Assembly (NCBI GenBank): GCA_043752345.1
Contig: JAYUYT010000035.1
Location: 1 to 15,835, forward strand
Length of the DNA: 15,835 nucleotides
Direction: 5' to 3'
Source of the DNA: VFJL01 sp043752345
Lineage (GTDB): Bacteria; Pseudomonadota; Gammaproteobacteria; Burkholderiales; Nitrosomonadaceae
The position numbers were made by a program, and so were the translations under genes. Positions 1 through 7,736 of the stretch are shown in pieces. How positions within the stretch are numbered: the stretch's first letter is position 1; each line of letters opens with the position of its first letter. The notes beneath the pieces are model-generated. The model worked only from the letters and a program-made list of their open reading frames with translations. It searched no databases and was not told the DNA's origin.

Positions 1-1937
1 CCTATCCATGCTTCCTGTTTGGTGTGTTCCTTCAGCCAGGTATAGGGTGAAGCGATTAACAGCAAGCCACCCGGATTCAGTCGGGTATGAATGGTACTAA
101 GCAGTTTGGCCGGGTCATACAGACGATCAATCAGATTGGCTGCGAGTATGAGGTCATAACCTGAGAACAACGGTTTGAGGTTGCACGCGTCACCCTGGTA
201 GAACTCAACTTTACGTTTGACGTCATCCAGACCGAGACCGCTCAAGGTGCGTTCCTTGTAGAAAACAAGTTCACCTTCATCCGTCAGCGTGTAGCGCAGC
301 ACGCCTTGTTCGGCAAGTTGCACACCCTGACCGATGAAGCGGGCAGAAAAATCAATGCCGATGACGTGGTCGAAATGCCGCGCCAACTCGAAAGTGGCGC
401 GCCCCGAAGCGCAGCCCAGGTCAAGCGCCTTGTGTGCCGGTTTGTCGCGCATGGCGGCAATGGCCAGTTCGGCCAGCGCCACCGGAAAATTGGCTACGCC
501 GAAATAAGTATCACCGTAATGGAATTCGGCATACTCCGAGAGCAACTTGTCGGTTTCATAGTGCGAACCAGGCTGAACAGCAGGCATAGCGGCAATTACG
601 TAGCGAAACCCGGCATGCTGGAAGAAATGGCGGCGAAAGGCGTAGCGGGCGCTCTTCAGCGACTCATTGCCGCATGATATCCAGGAACCGCCCTTGATGA
701 GATTGTGCCGATCATCGAAAGTCGGCGTGGTGAAATCATCGTAATGCGGGTGGATCTCGAAGCCTGCAAATGGATAAGTCGGTGTTTCCATCCATTGCCA
801 GACATTGCCGACCACATCGAAAAATTCTCCCTGTGGAAATTCGGTAACGGGGCAACTGGAAGCGAAGTAGTCGAGATGGATATTGCCCGCTGCCGCTGCG
901 GTGCGCGGGACTTCGGACAAACCGGCTACGTCGTATAACCGGTACCATTCATCTTCCGTCGGCAGCCTGACCGGTTGTCCGCATGCTGCCGCTTTCCAGT
1001 TGCAGAAGGCTTTGGCCTCGTGATAGTTCACCTCCACCGGCCAATCCCAAGGCATGGCTACTTCTTCAGTCATCAAACGCAGCCGCCAACCGGAGTCATG
1101 TCTGACCCAGAAAGTGGGATGTTCAGCGCGCACGTGGTTTAGCCAGGCGCGGCCCTCTTCTTCCCAGCAAGCTTCCATGGCATAACCATCTGCCTGGACG
1201 AAAGCCAGGAATTCCTGGTTGCTGACCAGATAGCGGCTGGCCTGAAAAGCCGGAACTTCCGCTACGTGACTGCCATATTCGTTGTCCCAACCGTAGATCG
1301 GATCGGTCTTGCTTTTGCCGAGATGCACCGTACCTGCCGGCACGGCAATAAGCTGGTTTTGCGGTGCCGGCCCGGATTTGCGGCAGGGTTCCCAGTCAGG
1401 ATGTGGTTTAACGTATTGAAGCGCATGCTGCCGGATCAGCACTGAAGAGGTTTCCAGGTGGATGAGTTCATGTTCGACACCCATCAGAATGGTCCACCAG
1501 GGGTGGCTCCAGCCTATCGGCAAGGTGAGCGGGATTTCGCTGATAAGCCGGTCGACGGTATTGCGTACGCTATTGCGATAGGCGCGCACTTCCTCGACCG
1601 CAGGCCAATCATAGTGAGTGGTGTTGAGATCATCCCAGCTCATCTCATCAACCCCGACCGCGAACATGGATTCCATTCTGGGGTTAATCCGTTCCTTGAT
1701 CAATCCCGCAAGCAGCAGCTTGTTGGTAAAGAAAGTTGCGGTGTGACCCAGATAGAAGATCAGCGGATGTCGCAACGAAATAGAGTTCTTGTAGTAGGCC
1801 TCAGCGCCGTGCAATGTCTCAAAAAGCTGCTCGTAACGGTCAAATGTGGCATGGAAGTAGGCACGTATCTCCCTCCGCTTGGCCGCAGTATCATCGCCGC
1901 TGAGTAGCGGTGTTCTTTGTGCAAGCTGTTGTCGCAT
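1..1937 (-). CDS. ovoA: OvoA, 5-histidylcysteine sulfoxide synthase / 4-mercaptohistidine N1-methyltransferase, C-terminus cut by window edge
   Basis: First enzyme of ovothiol biosynthesis: an iron- and O2-dependent enzyme joins cysteine to the histidine ring as a sulfoxide, and in the fused form a C-terminal domain methylates the mercaptohistidine after C-S cleavage by OvoB. I read 645 codons from ATG 1937 with no stop, so perhaps 60-70 residues are missing. Residues about 15-170 are a DinB-like domain with iron-ligand His65 (LGHTATFF) and the HX3HXE motif at His156/His160/Glu162. Residues about 195-450 are an FGE/EgtB-type domain ending in GGSWISCGNE and HAGFRYV. Tyr399 (HPHYDDF) probably matches the catalytic tyrosine of characterised OvoA, from memory of the family. 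Residues about 475-645 are a SAM methyltransferase with motif I ALDLGCASGR. The start fits the family N-terminus (RTPLLSGDD); an in-frame GTG at 2009 would add 24 unlike residues. No clear ribosome-binding site is seen. OvoB is not in view. Confidence 0.94.
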   Translation of the reverse strand, partial: MRQQLAQRTPLLSGDDTAAKRREIRAYFHATFDRYEQLFETLHGAEAYYKNSISLRHPLIFYLGHTATFFTNKLLLAGLIKERINPRMESMFAVGVDEMSWDDLNTTHYDWPAVEEVRAYRNSVRNTVDRLISEIPLTLPIGWSHPWWTILMGVEHELIHLETSSVLIRQHALQYVKPHPDWEPCRKSGPAPQNQLIAVPAGTVHLGKSKTDPIYGWDNEYGSHVAEVPAFQASRYLVSNQEFLAFVQADGYAMEACWEEEGRAWLNHVRAEHPTFWVRHDSGWRLRLMTEEVAMPWDWPVEVNYHEAKAFCNWKAAACGQPVRLPTEDEWYRLYDVAGLSEVPRTAAAAGNIHLDYFASSCPVTEFPQGEFFDVVGNVWQWMETPTYPFAGFEIHPHYDDFTTPTFDDRHNLIKGGSWISCGNESLKSARYAFRRHFFQHAGFRYVIAAMPAVQPGSHYETDKLLSEYAEFHYGDTYFGVANFPVALAELAIAAMRDKPAHKALDLGCASGRATFELARHFDHVIGIDFSARFIGQGVQLAEQGVLRYTLTDEGELVFYKERTLSGLGLDDVKRKVEFYQGDACNLKPLFSGYDLILAANLIDRLYDPAKLLSTIHTRLNPGGLLLIASPYTWLKEHTKQEAWI

Positions 1938-2191
1938 AGAGTGTTCTAGCGGATTTTTGCGAGCTGCTTGGCAGCCCGCGGGATGTAGTGCATACAGTAT
2001 GTTGTTCACGAAGGCATCCGCGCCATTTTAATGGAAGAAAATATGACTAAAATCAACATGTAATAACTTTATATTAAACCAGTTTCGATATTTAGAGGTT
2101 GCGTTCCTTCAACTGCATAATCCTATGCCCTCCTTCTCCACAAGGAGCTACATTCTACAGCACCTTTTGAAGTTGAGATTGAGGAGGAGGA
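1938..2191. promoter_or_regulatory. Intergenic region upstream of ovoA, likely holds its promoter
   Basis: This 254-bp gap lies between the stop of the upstream minus-strand glycosyltransferase gene and the ovoA start. Roughly 2020-2090 is much more AT-rich than its surroundings, as expected of a promoter, but I could not pick a convincing -35/-10 pair on the minus strand. An 11-bp perfect dyad, CATACAGTATG, sits at 1991-2001, between that AT-rich stretch and the ovoA start; it could be an operator or chance. No gene is visible here. Confidence 0.3.
2115..2147 (-). terminator. Two small tandem hairpins after the glycosyltransferase gene, weak terminator candidate
   Basis: Downstream of the minus-strand stop at 2192 there are two adjacent inverted repeats: CTCCTT/AAGGAG (2130-2147, 6-bp stem, 6-nt loop) and GCATA/TATGC (2115-2128, 5-bp stem, 4-nt loop). 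No T-tract follows on either strand, so this is not a canonical intrinsic terminator. It may only slow or protect the transcript end. Confidence 0.2.
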
Positions 2192-4774
2192 CTAGTAACC
2201 CAGATACCCTTGCGCAATCCGGTAATAGACACGGCGCAACGGTTTATTATCCCGCATGATTTCACGATACTGGATCGGACCAGGCTGATAAAGCATTGGA
2301 TCCAGGTCCTTGCCGGCCCGACTACGCTCAAGATGTTTGTATTCCATACCCACCAGAATAATCGGTCGGGTTGTTGGCGGCGGCGGCGGCGGCGACCAAA
2401 AATCATACATGGCGCTCTTATCTCCAAATACATTGCGGGAGTGAATTTCCATTCTGGTCCCGTTATGGTTATAGAAAGACAAGGCGCTTGCAACCGACCA
2501 TCTGCTCATGCCGACAACTATCGGCTCCTGCCCAGTCTGGCGTCGAACATCCTGTGCAATTTGCTCGATTTCACTCGTGGCCTCACGCCAGAAATAATGT
2601 TTTGTAAAATTCGGGTACGGGGCTCCTGGTATTCCAAGCACTGCATAGTGCAATATGAATGCGTAAGAAAACATGGCCACTATGATCGTCGGCTTCCAGA
2701 TTGCTCGCAAGCGGCGGGCGATAGCGCGCTGATCACCAATCTGCCCCATCATCCATGCCACCGTTGGCAGCAGCATAAGCCATACCGGGCTGGTCCAGTG
2801 AAACTTCGGCGAACCAAACAGACTGAGTCCGAAGAATACTGCCAGCGGTACAACAGTGAATATCCGTACAAACAGGCGGCGCCGGCATGCGTACGGAGTT
2901 TCATCGCGATCGCTGCCTGGCAGCAGTGCCAATACCGCAGCCAGCAGACCTACAGGGGTCAGCAATATCAGCATGTGCAGAAACAGATAGTGCAGCGAGA
3001 ATTGATCGCCTATTCCTTTGGCTCGTTGCGACTGGAACAGGAACGATACCCACTGATGTTCGCTGTTCCAGACGATGACTGGCGAAAACAGCAGTAATGC
3101 CAGTGCTGCAGCGAGATAAGGATGCGGACGGCGCAGCCAGCGGCGTGCGGTCGGATCCATAATTACAAACAGCAAAGCTGCAATACCCAGTAGACCAAGC
3201 GTGTATTTGGACAGAAGACCCAAGCCGAATGCAATACCCATACCCAGCCAGGCTGAACTGCGATCTGCCACCAACGCTCGTTCCATGTAGTACAACGTAG
3301 CAGCCCAAGCAGCGAGCAACGGCGCATCGGGGGTCATCAACATGCCGGAAGCAAAGCTTAGCGGCAGCACGGCCAGTAGCAGCACGGTACGCATGCCAGT
3401 TGATTTATCGTATAGATTGCGTGCCAGCGCATACAGATAACCCATCGTTATCAAGCCACAGACGAAGGCACCGATGCGCACTCCAAACTCGTTGTTGCCG
3501 ATGACGGTGGTGCCCAACCAGATCAGCCACGCAGTCATTGGCGGATGATCCAGAAAGCTCAGATCCATGTGCTGGGCATAACTCCAGTAATATGCTTCAT
3601 CCGGAATCAGCTGCGCCTGACCAAGATAGATCAGTCGCAGCAATAGGGTAAATGCCACCACCCCGACCGCCGCCACCCGCCAGCGCACATCCAGTGACGG
3701 CGCACTCTGCCCGACTGGAAATACATAAAAGGCGGATCCCAGATAGTTGATCGCTGCAGTCGCAGCGATCGCCGGAAAGATTGCCAGCGTGGCTGGCACA
3801 TGCCAGCCATAGACCAGCAAAGCCAGCACTCCACCGCGCATCAACAATGCAAATATGCCAACCGTTAGGAAACGGCCGAATTGATCCCATCGCAGATAAC
3901 CTGCGTGGTGTGGCCGGAATGACCATTTGGAATTGAGCGAATAGTTCACTGCAGCAGCCACGAAGAAACTGCTGACATGCGCCACAGCAAGCCCGGTCTC
4001 GCGGCTCATCAGCCATTGGAACAGCAACGCATCAACCACCACACCGAATAACCCGACCGCCGCAAAACGGCTGGCCGTGCCGACAGAGACTGTGCCTCCG
4101 GCCAATATCATCAAGCGCTGCAGATAAGTCCACTGATGGACAAAGGACAGCTTGGAGGTGCCCTGTGTCCGGTCACGAAAACAGATGGGTATTTCCACCA
4201 CCCTGAGCTTGCCCTGACCGGCCATGATCAGTTCGAGCAGGATCTTGTAGCCGCGCGCATTTCCGGCAATGCTCGCCGCCAGATCCCGGCGAAAGGCGAA
4301 AAATCCGGAAGTGGCGTCATTCACATCGCAGATGGGACGTGCGAGCCAGCCGCCGACGCGTGACAGCCATTGCCGATACCATGGCCAACCTTCGGTGCTC
4401 CCGCCCGGCACATAGCGGCTGCCAACAGCCACATCATGGCTGCCATCCAGCACCGGCGCCACCAACGCAGGCAAGCGCTCGGGTGGGTGGCTTAGATCCG
4501 CATCCATCACCACGATGACATCGCCCTGCGCCACCGCCACCCCGGCCAGAATGGATGCCGTCAGATCCGGCTTCTCCCGGCGCTCAATCAATCGTACATT
4601 GGCTCGTCCTTCCCAAGCGTGAACCTTGTCGGGCGTGCCATCGTTTGAGCCATCATCGACAAAAATGACTTCAAAGCTATCTGATGGCAGATCGAGTGCA
4701 AACAGGCGGGTCAACAACGGATCGATATTGTCTGTTTCGTTGAGCGTGGGAACTACTACAGAAAATCGTGTCAT
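2192..4774 (-). CDS. Three-module membrane glycosyltransferase: GT2 (DPM1-like) + GtrA-like + GT39/ArnT-like
   Basis: Not recognised as a named gene, but the modules are clear in its 860 residues. Residues 1-225 are a GT2 domain of the dolichyl/polyprenyl-phosphate mannose synthase type: VVVPTLNE at the start, FVDDGSNDGT near 38-47 and the metal-binding DAD at 91-93. Residues about 235-355 are a GtrA-like four-helix membrane domain (RFAAVGLFG, NYSLNSKWSF, NYLGSAFYVF). Residues about 365-860 are a GT39/ArnT-like polytopic transferase with PDEAYYW (391-397), DHPPM (409-413) and TPDAPLL. The expected roles are making a polyprenyl-phosphate sugar in the cytosol, moving it across the membrane, and transferring the sugar to an acceptor on the periplasmic side. 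Sugar and acceptor (protein, lipid A or another glycan) cannot be told from sequence. A run of six prolines lies at 795-800. The ATG at 4774 fits the GT2 N-terminus; no strong ribosome-binding site precedes it. It diverges from ccmA. Confidence 0.9.
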   Translation of the reverse strand: MTRFSVVVPTLNETDNIDPLLTRLFALDLPSDSFEVIFVDDGSNDGTPDKVHAWEGRANVRLIERREKPDLTASILAGVAVAQGDVIVVMDADLSHPPERLPALVAPVLDGSHDVAVGSRYVPGGSTEGWPWYRQWLSRVGGWLARPICDVNDATSGFFAFRRDLAASIAGNARGYKILLELIMAGQGKLRVVEIPICFRDRTQGTSKLSFVHQWTYLQRLMILAGGTVSVGTASRFAAVGLFGVVVDALLFQWLMSRETGLAVAHVSSFFVAAAVNYSLNSKWSFRPHHAGYLRWDQFGRFLTVGIFALLMRGGVLALLVYGWHVPATLAIFPAIAATAAINYLGSAFYVFPVGQSAPSLDVRWRVAAVGVVAFTLLLRLIYLGQAQLIPDEAYYWSYAQHMDLSFLDHPPMTAWLIWLGTTVIGNNEFGVRIGAFVCGLITMGYLYALARNLYDKSTGMRTVLLLAVLPLSFASGMLMTPDAPLLAAWAATLYYMERALVADRSSAWLGMGIAFGLGLLSKYTLGLLGIAALLFVIMDPTARRWLRRPHPYLAAALALLLFSPVIVWNSEHQWVSFLFQSQRAKGIGDQFSLHYLFLHMLILLTPVGLLAAVLALLPGSDRDETPYACRRRLFVRIFTVVPLAVFFGLSLFGSPKFHWTSPVWLMLLPTVAWMMGQIGDQRAIARRLRAIWKPTIIVAMFSYAFILHYAVLGIPGAPYPNFTKHYFWREATSEIEQIAQDVRRQTGQEPIVVGMSRWSVASALSFYNHNGTRMEIHSRNVFGDKSAMYDFWSPPPPPPTTRPIILVGMEYKHLERSRAGKDLDPMLYQPGPIQYREIMRDNKPLRRVYYRIAQGYLGY
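2376..2393. repeat. (GGC)6 trinucleotide microsatellite encoding a polyproline run
   Basis: Six perfect GGC units on the plus strand lie inside the minus-strand glycosyltransferase gene, where they encode (as CCG codons plus one CCA) Pro795-Pro800 in the soluble C-terminal part. Slippage by whole units would keep the frame. Six consecutive prolines would be expected to need elongation factor P for efficient translation. Confidence 0.85.
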
Positions 4775-5016
4775 GCTGATTGCAGCTACGTTAGATGTGC
4801 TTCGAGACGTTGACGAGAGGGAGTCTGAGGAACTGTTGGCGGGAAGCGTAGCACAACTCCCAGAGGGAGAGGTGACTCATATGATCTTCCGGGGATATTC
4901 TCCTTGAAAAATTTCTGGATATTCATGGCGACTGCCAGCGTGGATAATTACGCGGATAGACGTAAAGCCACAGGATAGATCAATACGTTATAATGCAACC
5001 TTTTTTGTCCTAACTG
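4775..5016. promoter_or_regulatory. Divergent intergenic region between the glycosyltransferase gene and the ccm operon
   Basis: This 242-bp gap must serve both the minus-strand glycosyltransferase gene and the plus-strand ccm operon. I see no coding sequence with recognisable features; the short plus-strand frame running into it from 4626 is antisense to the glycosyltransferase. A perfect -10 hexamer for ccm sits at its right end (separate entry). No clear promoter for the minus-strand gene and no known operator motif were recognised. Confidence 0.4.
4989..4994 (+). promoter_or_regulatory. Perfect sigma-70 -10 hexamer (TATAAT) for the ccm operon
   Basis: TATAAT lies 22 bp before the ccmA ATG. 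There is no good -35 at 16-18 bp spacing (AGCCAC at 17 bp) and no extended -10 TG, so it may depend on an activator or be weak. If used, transcription would begin near 5001 and leave a leader of only about 16 nt, made mostly of a T-run and without a Shine-Dalgarno motif. Confidence 0.5.
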
Positions 5017-5637
5017 ATGTCGATATTGCAAGGAAGCGAACTGGAGTGCGTGCGCGGTGACCGCAGGTTATTCAGGGATATCAATTTTTCCCTTGATGCA
5101 GGTGAACTGCTGCAGGTGCATGGCCCTAATGGCAGCGGCAAGACCAGTCTGCTGCGGATGCTGTGCGGACTGGCGACTCCGGCCCACGGGCAAATCTGTT
5201 GGCATGACACGGATATTCGCTCTTTGCAGGGGGATTATTACGGCGCCATCACTTATCTTGGTCACTTGAGCGGGGTAAAGGATGATTTGACCGCGATTGA
5301 GAATCTGCGTATTTCCAGCGCACTCTCTGGTGTCGAGATTGATGCAGCAGAAGCGCATGGAGCCTTGCAACACATGGGGCTGGGTGGACGCGAGTTGTTG
5401 CCAGCCAAGGTGTTATCGCAAGGACAGCGGCGCAGAGTGGCGTTGGCACGCTTGCTGGTGTGCAGAACGGTGTTATGGATCTTGGATGAGCCACTGGCAG
5501 CGCTGGATAGCGCCGCGGTGAAATTGATGCAAAACCTGCTGGGGCAGCATCTGGGGCAAGGCGGCATGGTGGTGATGACCACCCATCAGGAGATTGATAT
5601 CACTACCGGCGCAACCAAACGGTTGCAGCTTACCTAA
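5017..5637 (+). CDS. ccmA: CcmA, ATPase subunit of the CcmAB heme-chaperone release complex
   Basis: 206-residue ABC ATPase. With CcmB it uses ATP hydrolysis to release heme-loaded CcmE from the CcmC-CcmD complex during cytochrome c maturation; it acts on the cytoplasmic face. The sequence shows Walker A GPNGSGKTS (36-44), signature LSQGQ (133-137), Walker B VLWILDEP (D157, E158) and the H-loop His190. LECVRGDRRLF near the N-terminus is typical of CcmA rather than of other small ABC ATPases. It is the first gene of the nine-gene ccm operon. The ATG at 5017 fits the family start, but no Shine-Dalgarno precedes it. Its stop is separated from the ccmB ATG by a single base, so the two are probably translationally coupled. 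Confidence 0.97.
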   Translation: MSILQGSELECVRGDRRLFRDINFSLDAGELLQVHGPNGSGKTSLLRMLCGLATPAHGQICWHDTDIRSLQGDYYGAITYLGHLSGVKDDLTAIENLRISSALSGVEIDAAEAHGALQHMGLGGRELLPAKVLSQGQRRRVALARLLVCRTVLWILDEPLAALDSAAVKLMQNLLGQHLGQGGMVVMTTHQEIDITTGATKRLQLT

Positions 5638-5638
5638 C

Positions 5639-6298
5639 ATGTCTCTGTGGATAATCCAGCGCGACCTCCTTCTGGCGATGCGGCGACGGTCGGATGTCCT
5701 GACCACGCTGTTTTTTTTCATTATCGTAGTCAGCCTGTTCCCCCTTGGGGTGGGACCGGAAATGAACATGCTCCGCACCATGGCGCCGGGCGTGGTATGG
5801 GTGGCGGCGCTGCTGGCTTCGATGTTATCGCTGGGGCGGATGTTCTCCAGCGATTATCTGGACGGCACGCTGGAACAGATGCTGCTCTCGCCACAGTCGC
5901 TGTCTATGCTGGTGTTGGGCAAAGCGTTGGCGCACTGGCTGGTGACGGGTGTGCCGCTGGTGCTGATGTCACCGGTGCTGGGCATCCAATATGACCTGTC
6001 GACGGATGCACTGCTCGTATTGACTGCATCGCTGCTGCTGGGTACACCGGTTCTGAGTTTGATAGGTGCCATCGGCGCAGCGCTGACTTTAGGGCTGCGT
6101 GGCGGTGGAGTATTGGTATCACTGCTGGTGCTGCCGCTGTATATCCCGGTTCTGATCTTCGGTGCAGGGGCGGTAGAAGCCAGCACAGCGGGTTTGGGAG
6201 CAGGTGCGCATTTGTCATTGCTGGGTGCCTTTCTGTTGGCATCGTTGGTATTGGCACCGTGGGCAACTGCTGTTTCATTACGAATTTCGATGGAATAA
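5639..6298 (+). CDS. ccmB: CcmB, membrane subunit of the CcmAB complex
   Basis: 219-residue polytopic inner-membrane protein, the usual CcmB size, with about six hydrophobic segments. It begins MSLWIIQRDLLLAMRRRSD and contains FPLGVGPE, APGVVWVAALLASMLSLGRMF and DGTLEQMLLSP, all characteristic of the family. It partners CcmA to free holo-CcmE from CcmC/CcmD. I chose ATG 5639, one base after the ccmA stop, over an in-frame ATG at 5594 that would add 15 unlike residues overlapping ccmA. No independent ribosome-binding site is obvious, which fits translational coupling to ccmA. Confidence 0.96.
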   Translation: MSLWIIQRDLLLAMRRRSDVLTTLFFFIIVVSLFPLGVGPEMNMLRTMAPGVVWVAALLASMLSLGRMFSSDYLDGTLEQMLLSPQSLSMLVLGKALAHWLVTGVPLVLMSPVLGIQYDLSTDALLVLTASLLLGTPVLSLIGAIGAALTLGLRGGGVLVSLLVLPLYIPVLIFGAGAVEASTAGLGAGAHLSLLGAFLLASLVLAPWATAVSLRISME

Positions 6299-6307
6299 AG
6301 AAAGCAA

Positions 6308-6336
6308 TTCTGAATTTCAGGTTTTTGGTTTAGAAT
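6308..6336 (+). promoter_or_regulatory. Possible weak internal promoter before ccmC
   Basis: The 73-bp ccmB-ccmC gap holds TTCTGA (6308-6313), a 17-bp spacer, and TAGAAT (6331-6336). The -10 matches consensus at 5 of 6 positions and the -35 at 3 of 6. The spacing is ideal and the gap is longer than at most ccm junctions, but the match is weak and could be chance. Confidence 0.25.
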
Positions 6337-6371
6337 CGCGGCTGCAAACTTAGGGCTCAGAGCTTTTAAAC

Positions 6372-7112
6372 ATGGCGATTAACTGGTTCAAGTATTCCTC
6401 TCCGGCAAGTTTCTATTTCCTGGCCGGAAAAATGATTCCGCTGCTCTCCATCGCTGCAACCATATTGTTTGCGGTGGGGCTTTATATTGGTTTTTTTGTC
6501 GCCCCCACCGATTTTCAGCAAGGTGAAGCCTACCGCATCATTTTCATTCATGTGCCGGCGGCATGGATGTCGATGTTTCTCTATGTGATCATGGCAGTTT
6601 GGGCTGGTATCGGTCTTGCATTCAACACCCGGCTTTCCTCCATGATGGCCACTGCCATTGCACCGACCGGAGCAATGTTTACTTTTCTTGCTCTATGGAC
6701 TGGTGCACTGTGGGGCAAACCCATGTGGGGAGCATGGTGGGTATGGGATGCCCGGCTTACATCCGAACTGATTCTGCTGTTTCTCTATATCGGCTTTATG
6801 TCACTGCAGGCAGCAATAGACGACCCACGTCGCGCCGATAAGGCCGGTGCGGTGATTGCGCTGGTAGGTGTGGTCAACATCCCTATCATCTATTTCTCGG
6901 TTAAATGGTGGAATACCTTGCATCAAGGGGCCTCCGTCAGCGTTACGCAGTCACCAAAAATGGCGGCTACCATGCTGACCGGTATGCTCATCATGTCCAT
7001 TGCGTGCTGGATGTACGCTATTGCAGTGATATTGATACGTACCCGCACCATCATTCTGGAACGCGAACGTCATACTGCGTGGGTAGGTGAATTACAGGGG
7101 GCCGCGCAATGA
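6372..7112 (+). CDS. ccmC: CcmC, heme-handling protein that loads heme onto CcmE
   Basis: 246-residue six-helix inner-membrane protein. It holds heme through two histidines and the tryptophan-rich WWD motif and promotes its covalent attachment to CcmE. The WWD motif is GAWWVWDARLTSE (120-132). The two conserved external histidines are His60 (FIHVPAAW) and His184 (TLHQGASV), the same numbers as in the well-studied E. coli protein as I recall them. It is preceded by a 73-bp gap, and its stop overlaps the ccmD start as ATGA, with an AGGGG-type ribosome-binding site for ccmD inside the end of ccmC. Length is normal and all key residues are present. Confidence 0.97.
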   Translation: MAINWFKYSSPASFYFLAGKMIPLLSIAATILFAVGLYIGFFVAPTDFQQGEAYRIIFIHVPAAWMSMFLYVIMAVWAGIGLAFNTRLSSMMATAIAPTGAMFTFLALWTGALWGKPMWGAWWVWDARLTSELILLFLYIGFMSLQAAIDDPRRADKAGAVIALVGVVNIPIIYFSVKWWNTLHQGASVSVTQSPKMAATMLTGMLIMSIACWMYAIAVILIRTRTIILERERHTAWVGELQGAAQ

Positions 7113-7306
7113 GCTGGGCCAGCTGGTCGGATTTCTTTTCCATGGGCGGATATGGGTTCTACGTATGGGGCTCCTACCTGGTGTCGGTTGCCTGCATAGT
7201 CGGAGAAATTGCCTTGGTGTTCAATCGCAAGCGAACTTTGCTGAAACATCTTAGTCTGATCCATGAGTCAACTAAACAAGAGAACAGAAATGAAACCACG
7301 TCATAG
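7109..7306 (+). CDS. ccmD: CcmD, small membrane adaptor of the CcmC-CcmE complex
   Basis: 65-residue protein with one transmembrane segment (about 17-38) followed by a basic region (NRKRTLLKHL), the normal CcmD plan. The motif FFSMGGYGFYVWGSY is typical. CcmD stabilises the CcmC:heme:CcmE complex and is needed for release of holo-CcmE. It starts in an ATGA overlap with ccmC and its 3' end overlaps the ccmE start by 17 bp. The polar C-terminal tail (HESTKQENRNETTS) is encoded in that overlap and so carries a double constraint. Confidence 0.93.
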   Translation: MSWASWSDFFSMGGYGFYVWGSYLVSVACIVGEIALVFNRKRTLLKHLSLIHESTKQENRNETTS

Positions 7307-7736
7307 AAAACTGGCGATCATTGCTTCAGGGGTGAGTGCACTAGGTATTGCTGCTGCGCTGGTGTTGAATGCATTCGAAAGTAACTTGGTCTTTTTCTTC
7401 AGCCCTTCCCAAGTAGCCGCCAATGAAGCGCCTATCGGCAAGAGTTTCCGCATCGGCGGGTTGGTGGAAGAAGGTAGTATCAAGCGCCAGAGTGACGGGG
7501 TGACGGTAAATTTTGTCGTAACTGATACCGCCAAAATTATCCCTGTAGTTTATACGGGTATTCTCCCTGACCTGTTCAAGGAAGGCAAAGGCGTAGTAGC
7601 TCAAGGAAAACTGTCGGCAGATGGCGTCTTCCGTGCAGATGAAGTACTTGCCAAGCACGATGAAAATTATATGCCGCCGGAAGCCGCAGGCGCGCTAGAG
7701 CAGGCCAAAATGCAAAAAACGGTAATGACCAAATAA
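7290..7736 (+). CDS. ccmE: CcmE, periplasmic heme chaperone
   Basis: 148-residue membrane-anchored chaperone that binds heme covalently at a histidine and passes it to the CcmF/CcmH/CcmI ligation complex. It begins MKPRHRKLAI, has one N-terminal transmembrane helix (about 8-28), then an OB-fold beta domain (FRIGGLVEEGSI, VVYTGILPDLFKEGKGVV). The heme-binding segment is LAKHDENYMPPE, with His123 as the covalent ligand and Tyr127 as the axial-ligand position. I chose ATG 7290 over the in-frame ATG at 7263 because MKPRH is the usual family N-terminus. The gene overlaps the end of ccmD by 17 bp in another frame. Confidence 0.96.
   Translation: MKPRHRKLAIIASGVSALGIAAALVLNAFESNLVFFFSPSQVAANEAPIGKSFRIGGLVEEGSIKRQSDGVTVNFVVTDTAKIIPVVYTGILPDLFKEGKGVVAQGKLSADGVFRADEVLAKHDENYMPPEAAGALEQAKMQKTVMTK

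Noticed and set aside
306..1907. Plus-strand reading frames of 77-149 codons (for example 306-677 and 1458-1907)
   Set aside because: They are antisense to ovoA, whose minus-strand frame is fully conserved with its family across this stretch; their translations show no domain, signal or ribosome-binding site.
2210..3097. 295-codon plus-strand frame
   Set aside because: Antisense to the glycosyltransferase gene. The translation is rich in Gln, Arg and Cys with no recognisable motif; typical of a shadow frame.
4626..4907. 93-codon plus-strand frame just upstream of ccmA
   Set aside because: More than half is antisense to the GT2 domain start, it has no recognisable domain, and it ends well before the -10 hexamer. 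Probably chance.
5594..5638. Earlier in-frame ATG for ccmB
   Set aside because: It would add 15 residues that overlap ccmA and do not resemble CcmB; the ATG at 5639 gives the normal N-terminus.
7263..7289. Earlier in-frame ATG for ccmE
   Set aside because: It would add nine polar residues inside ccmD; ATG 7290 gives the usual MKPRH-type N-terminus.
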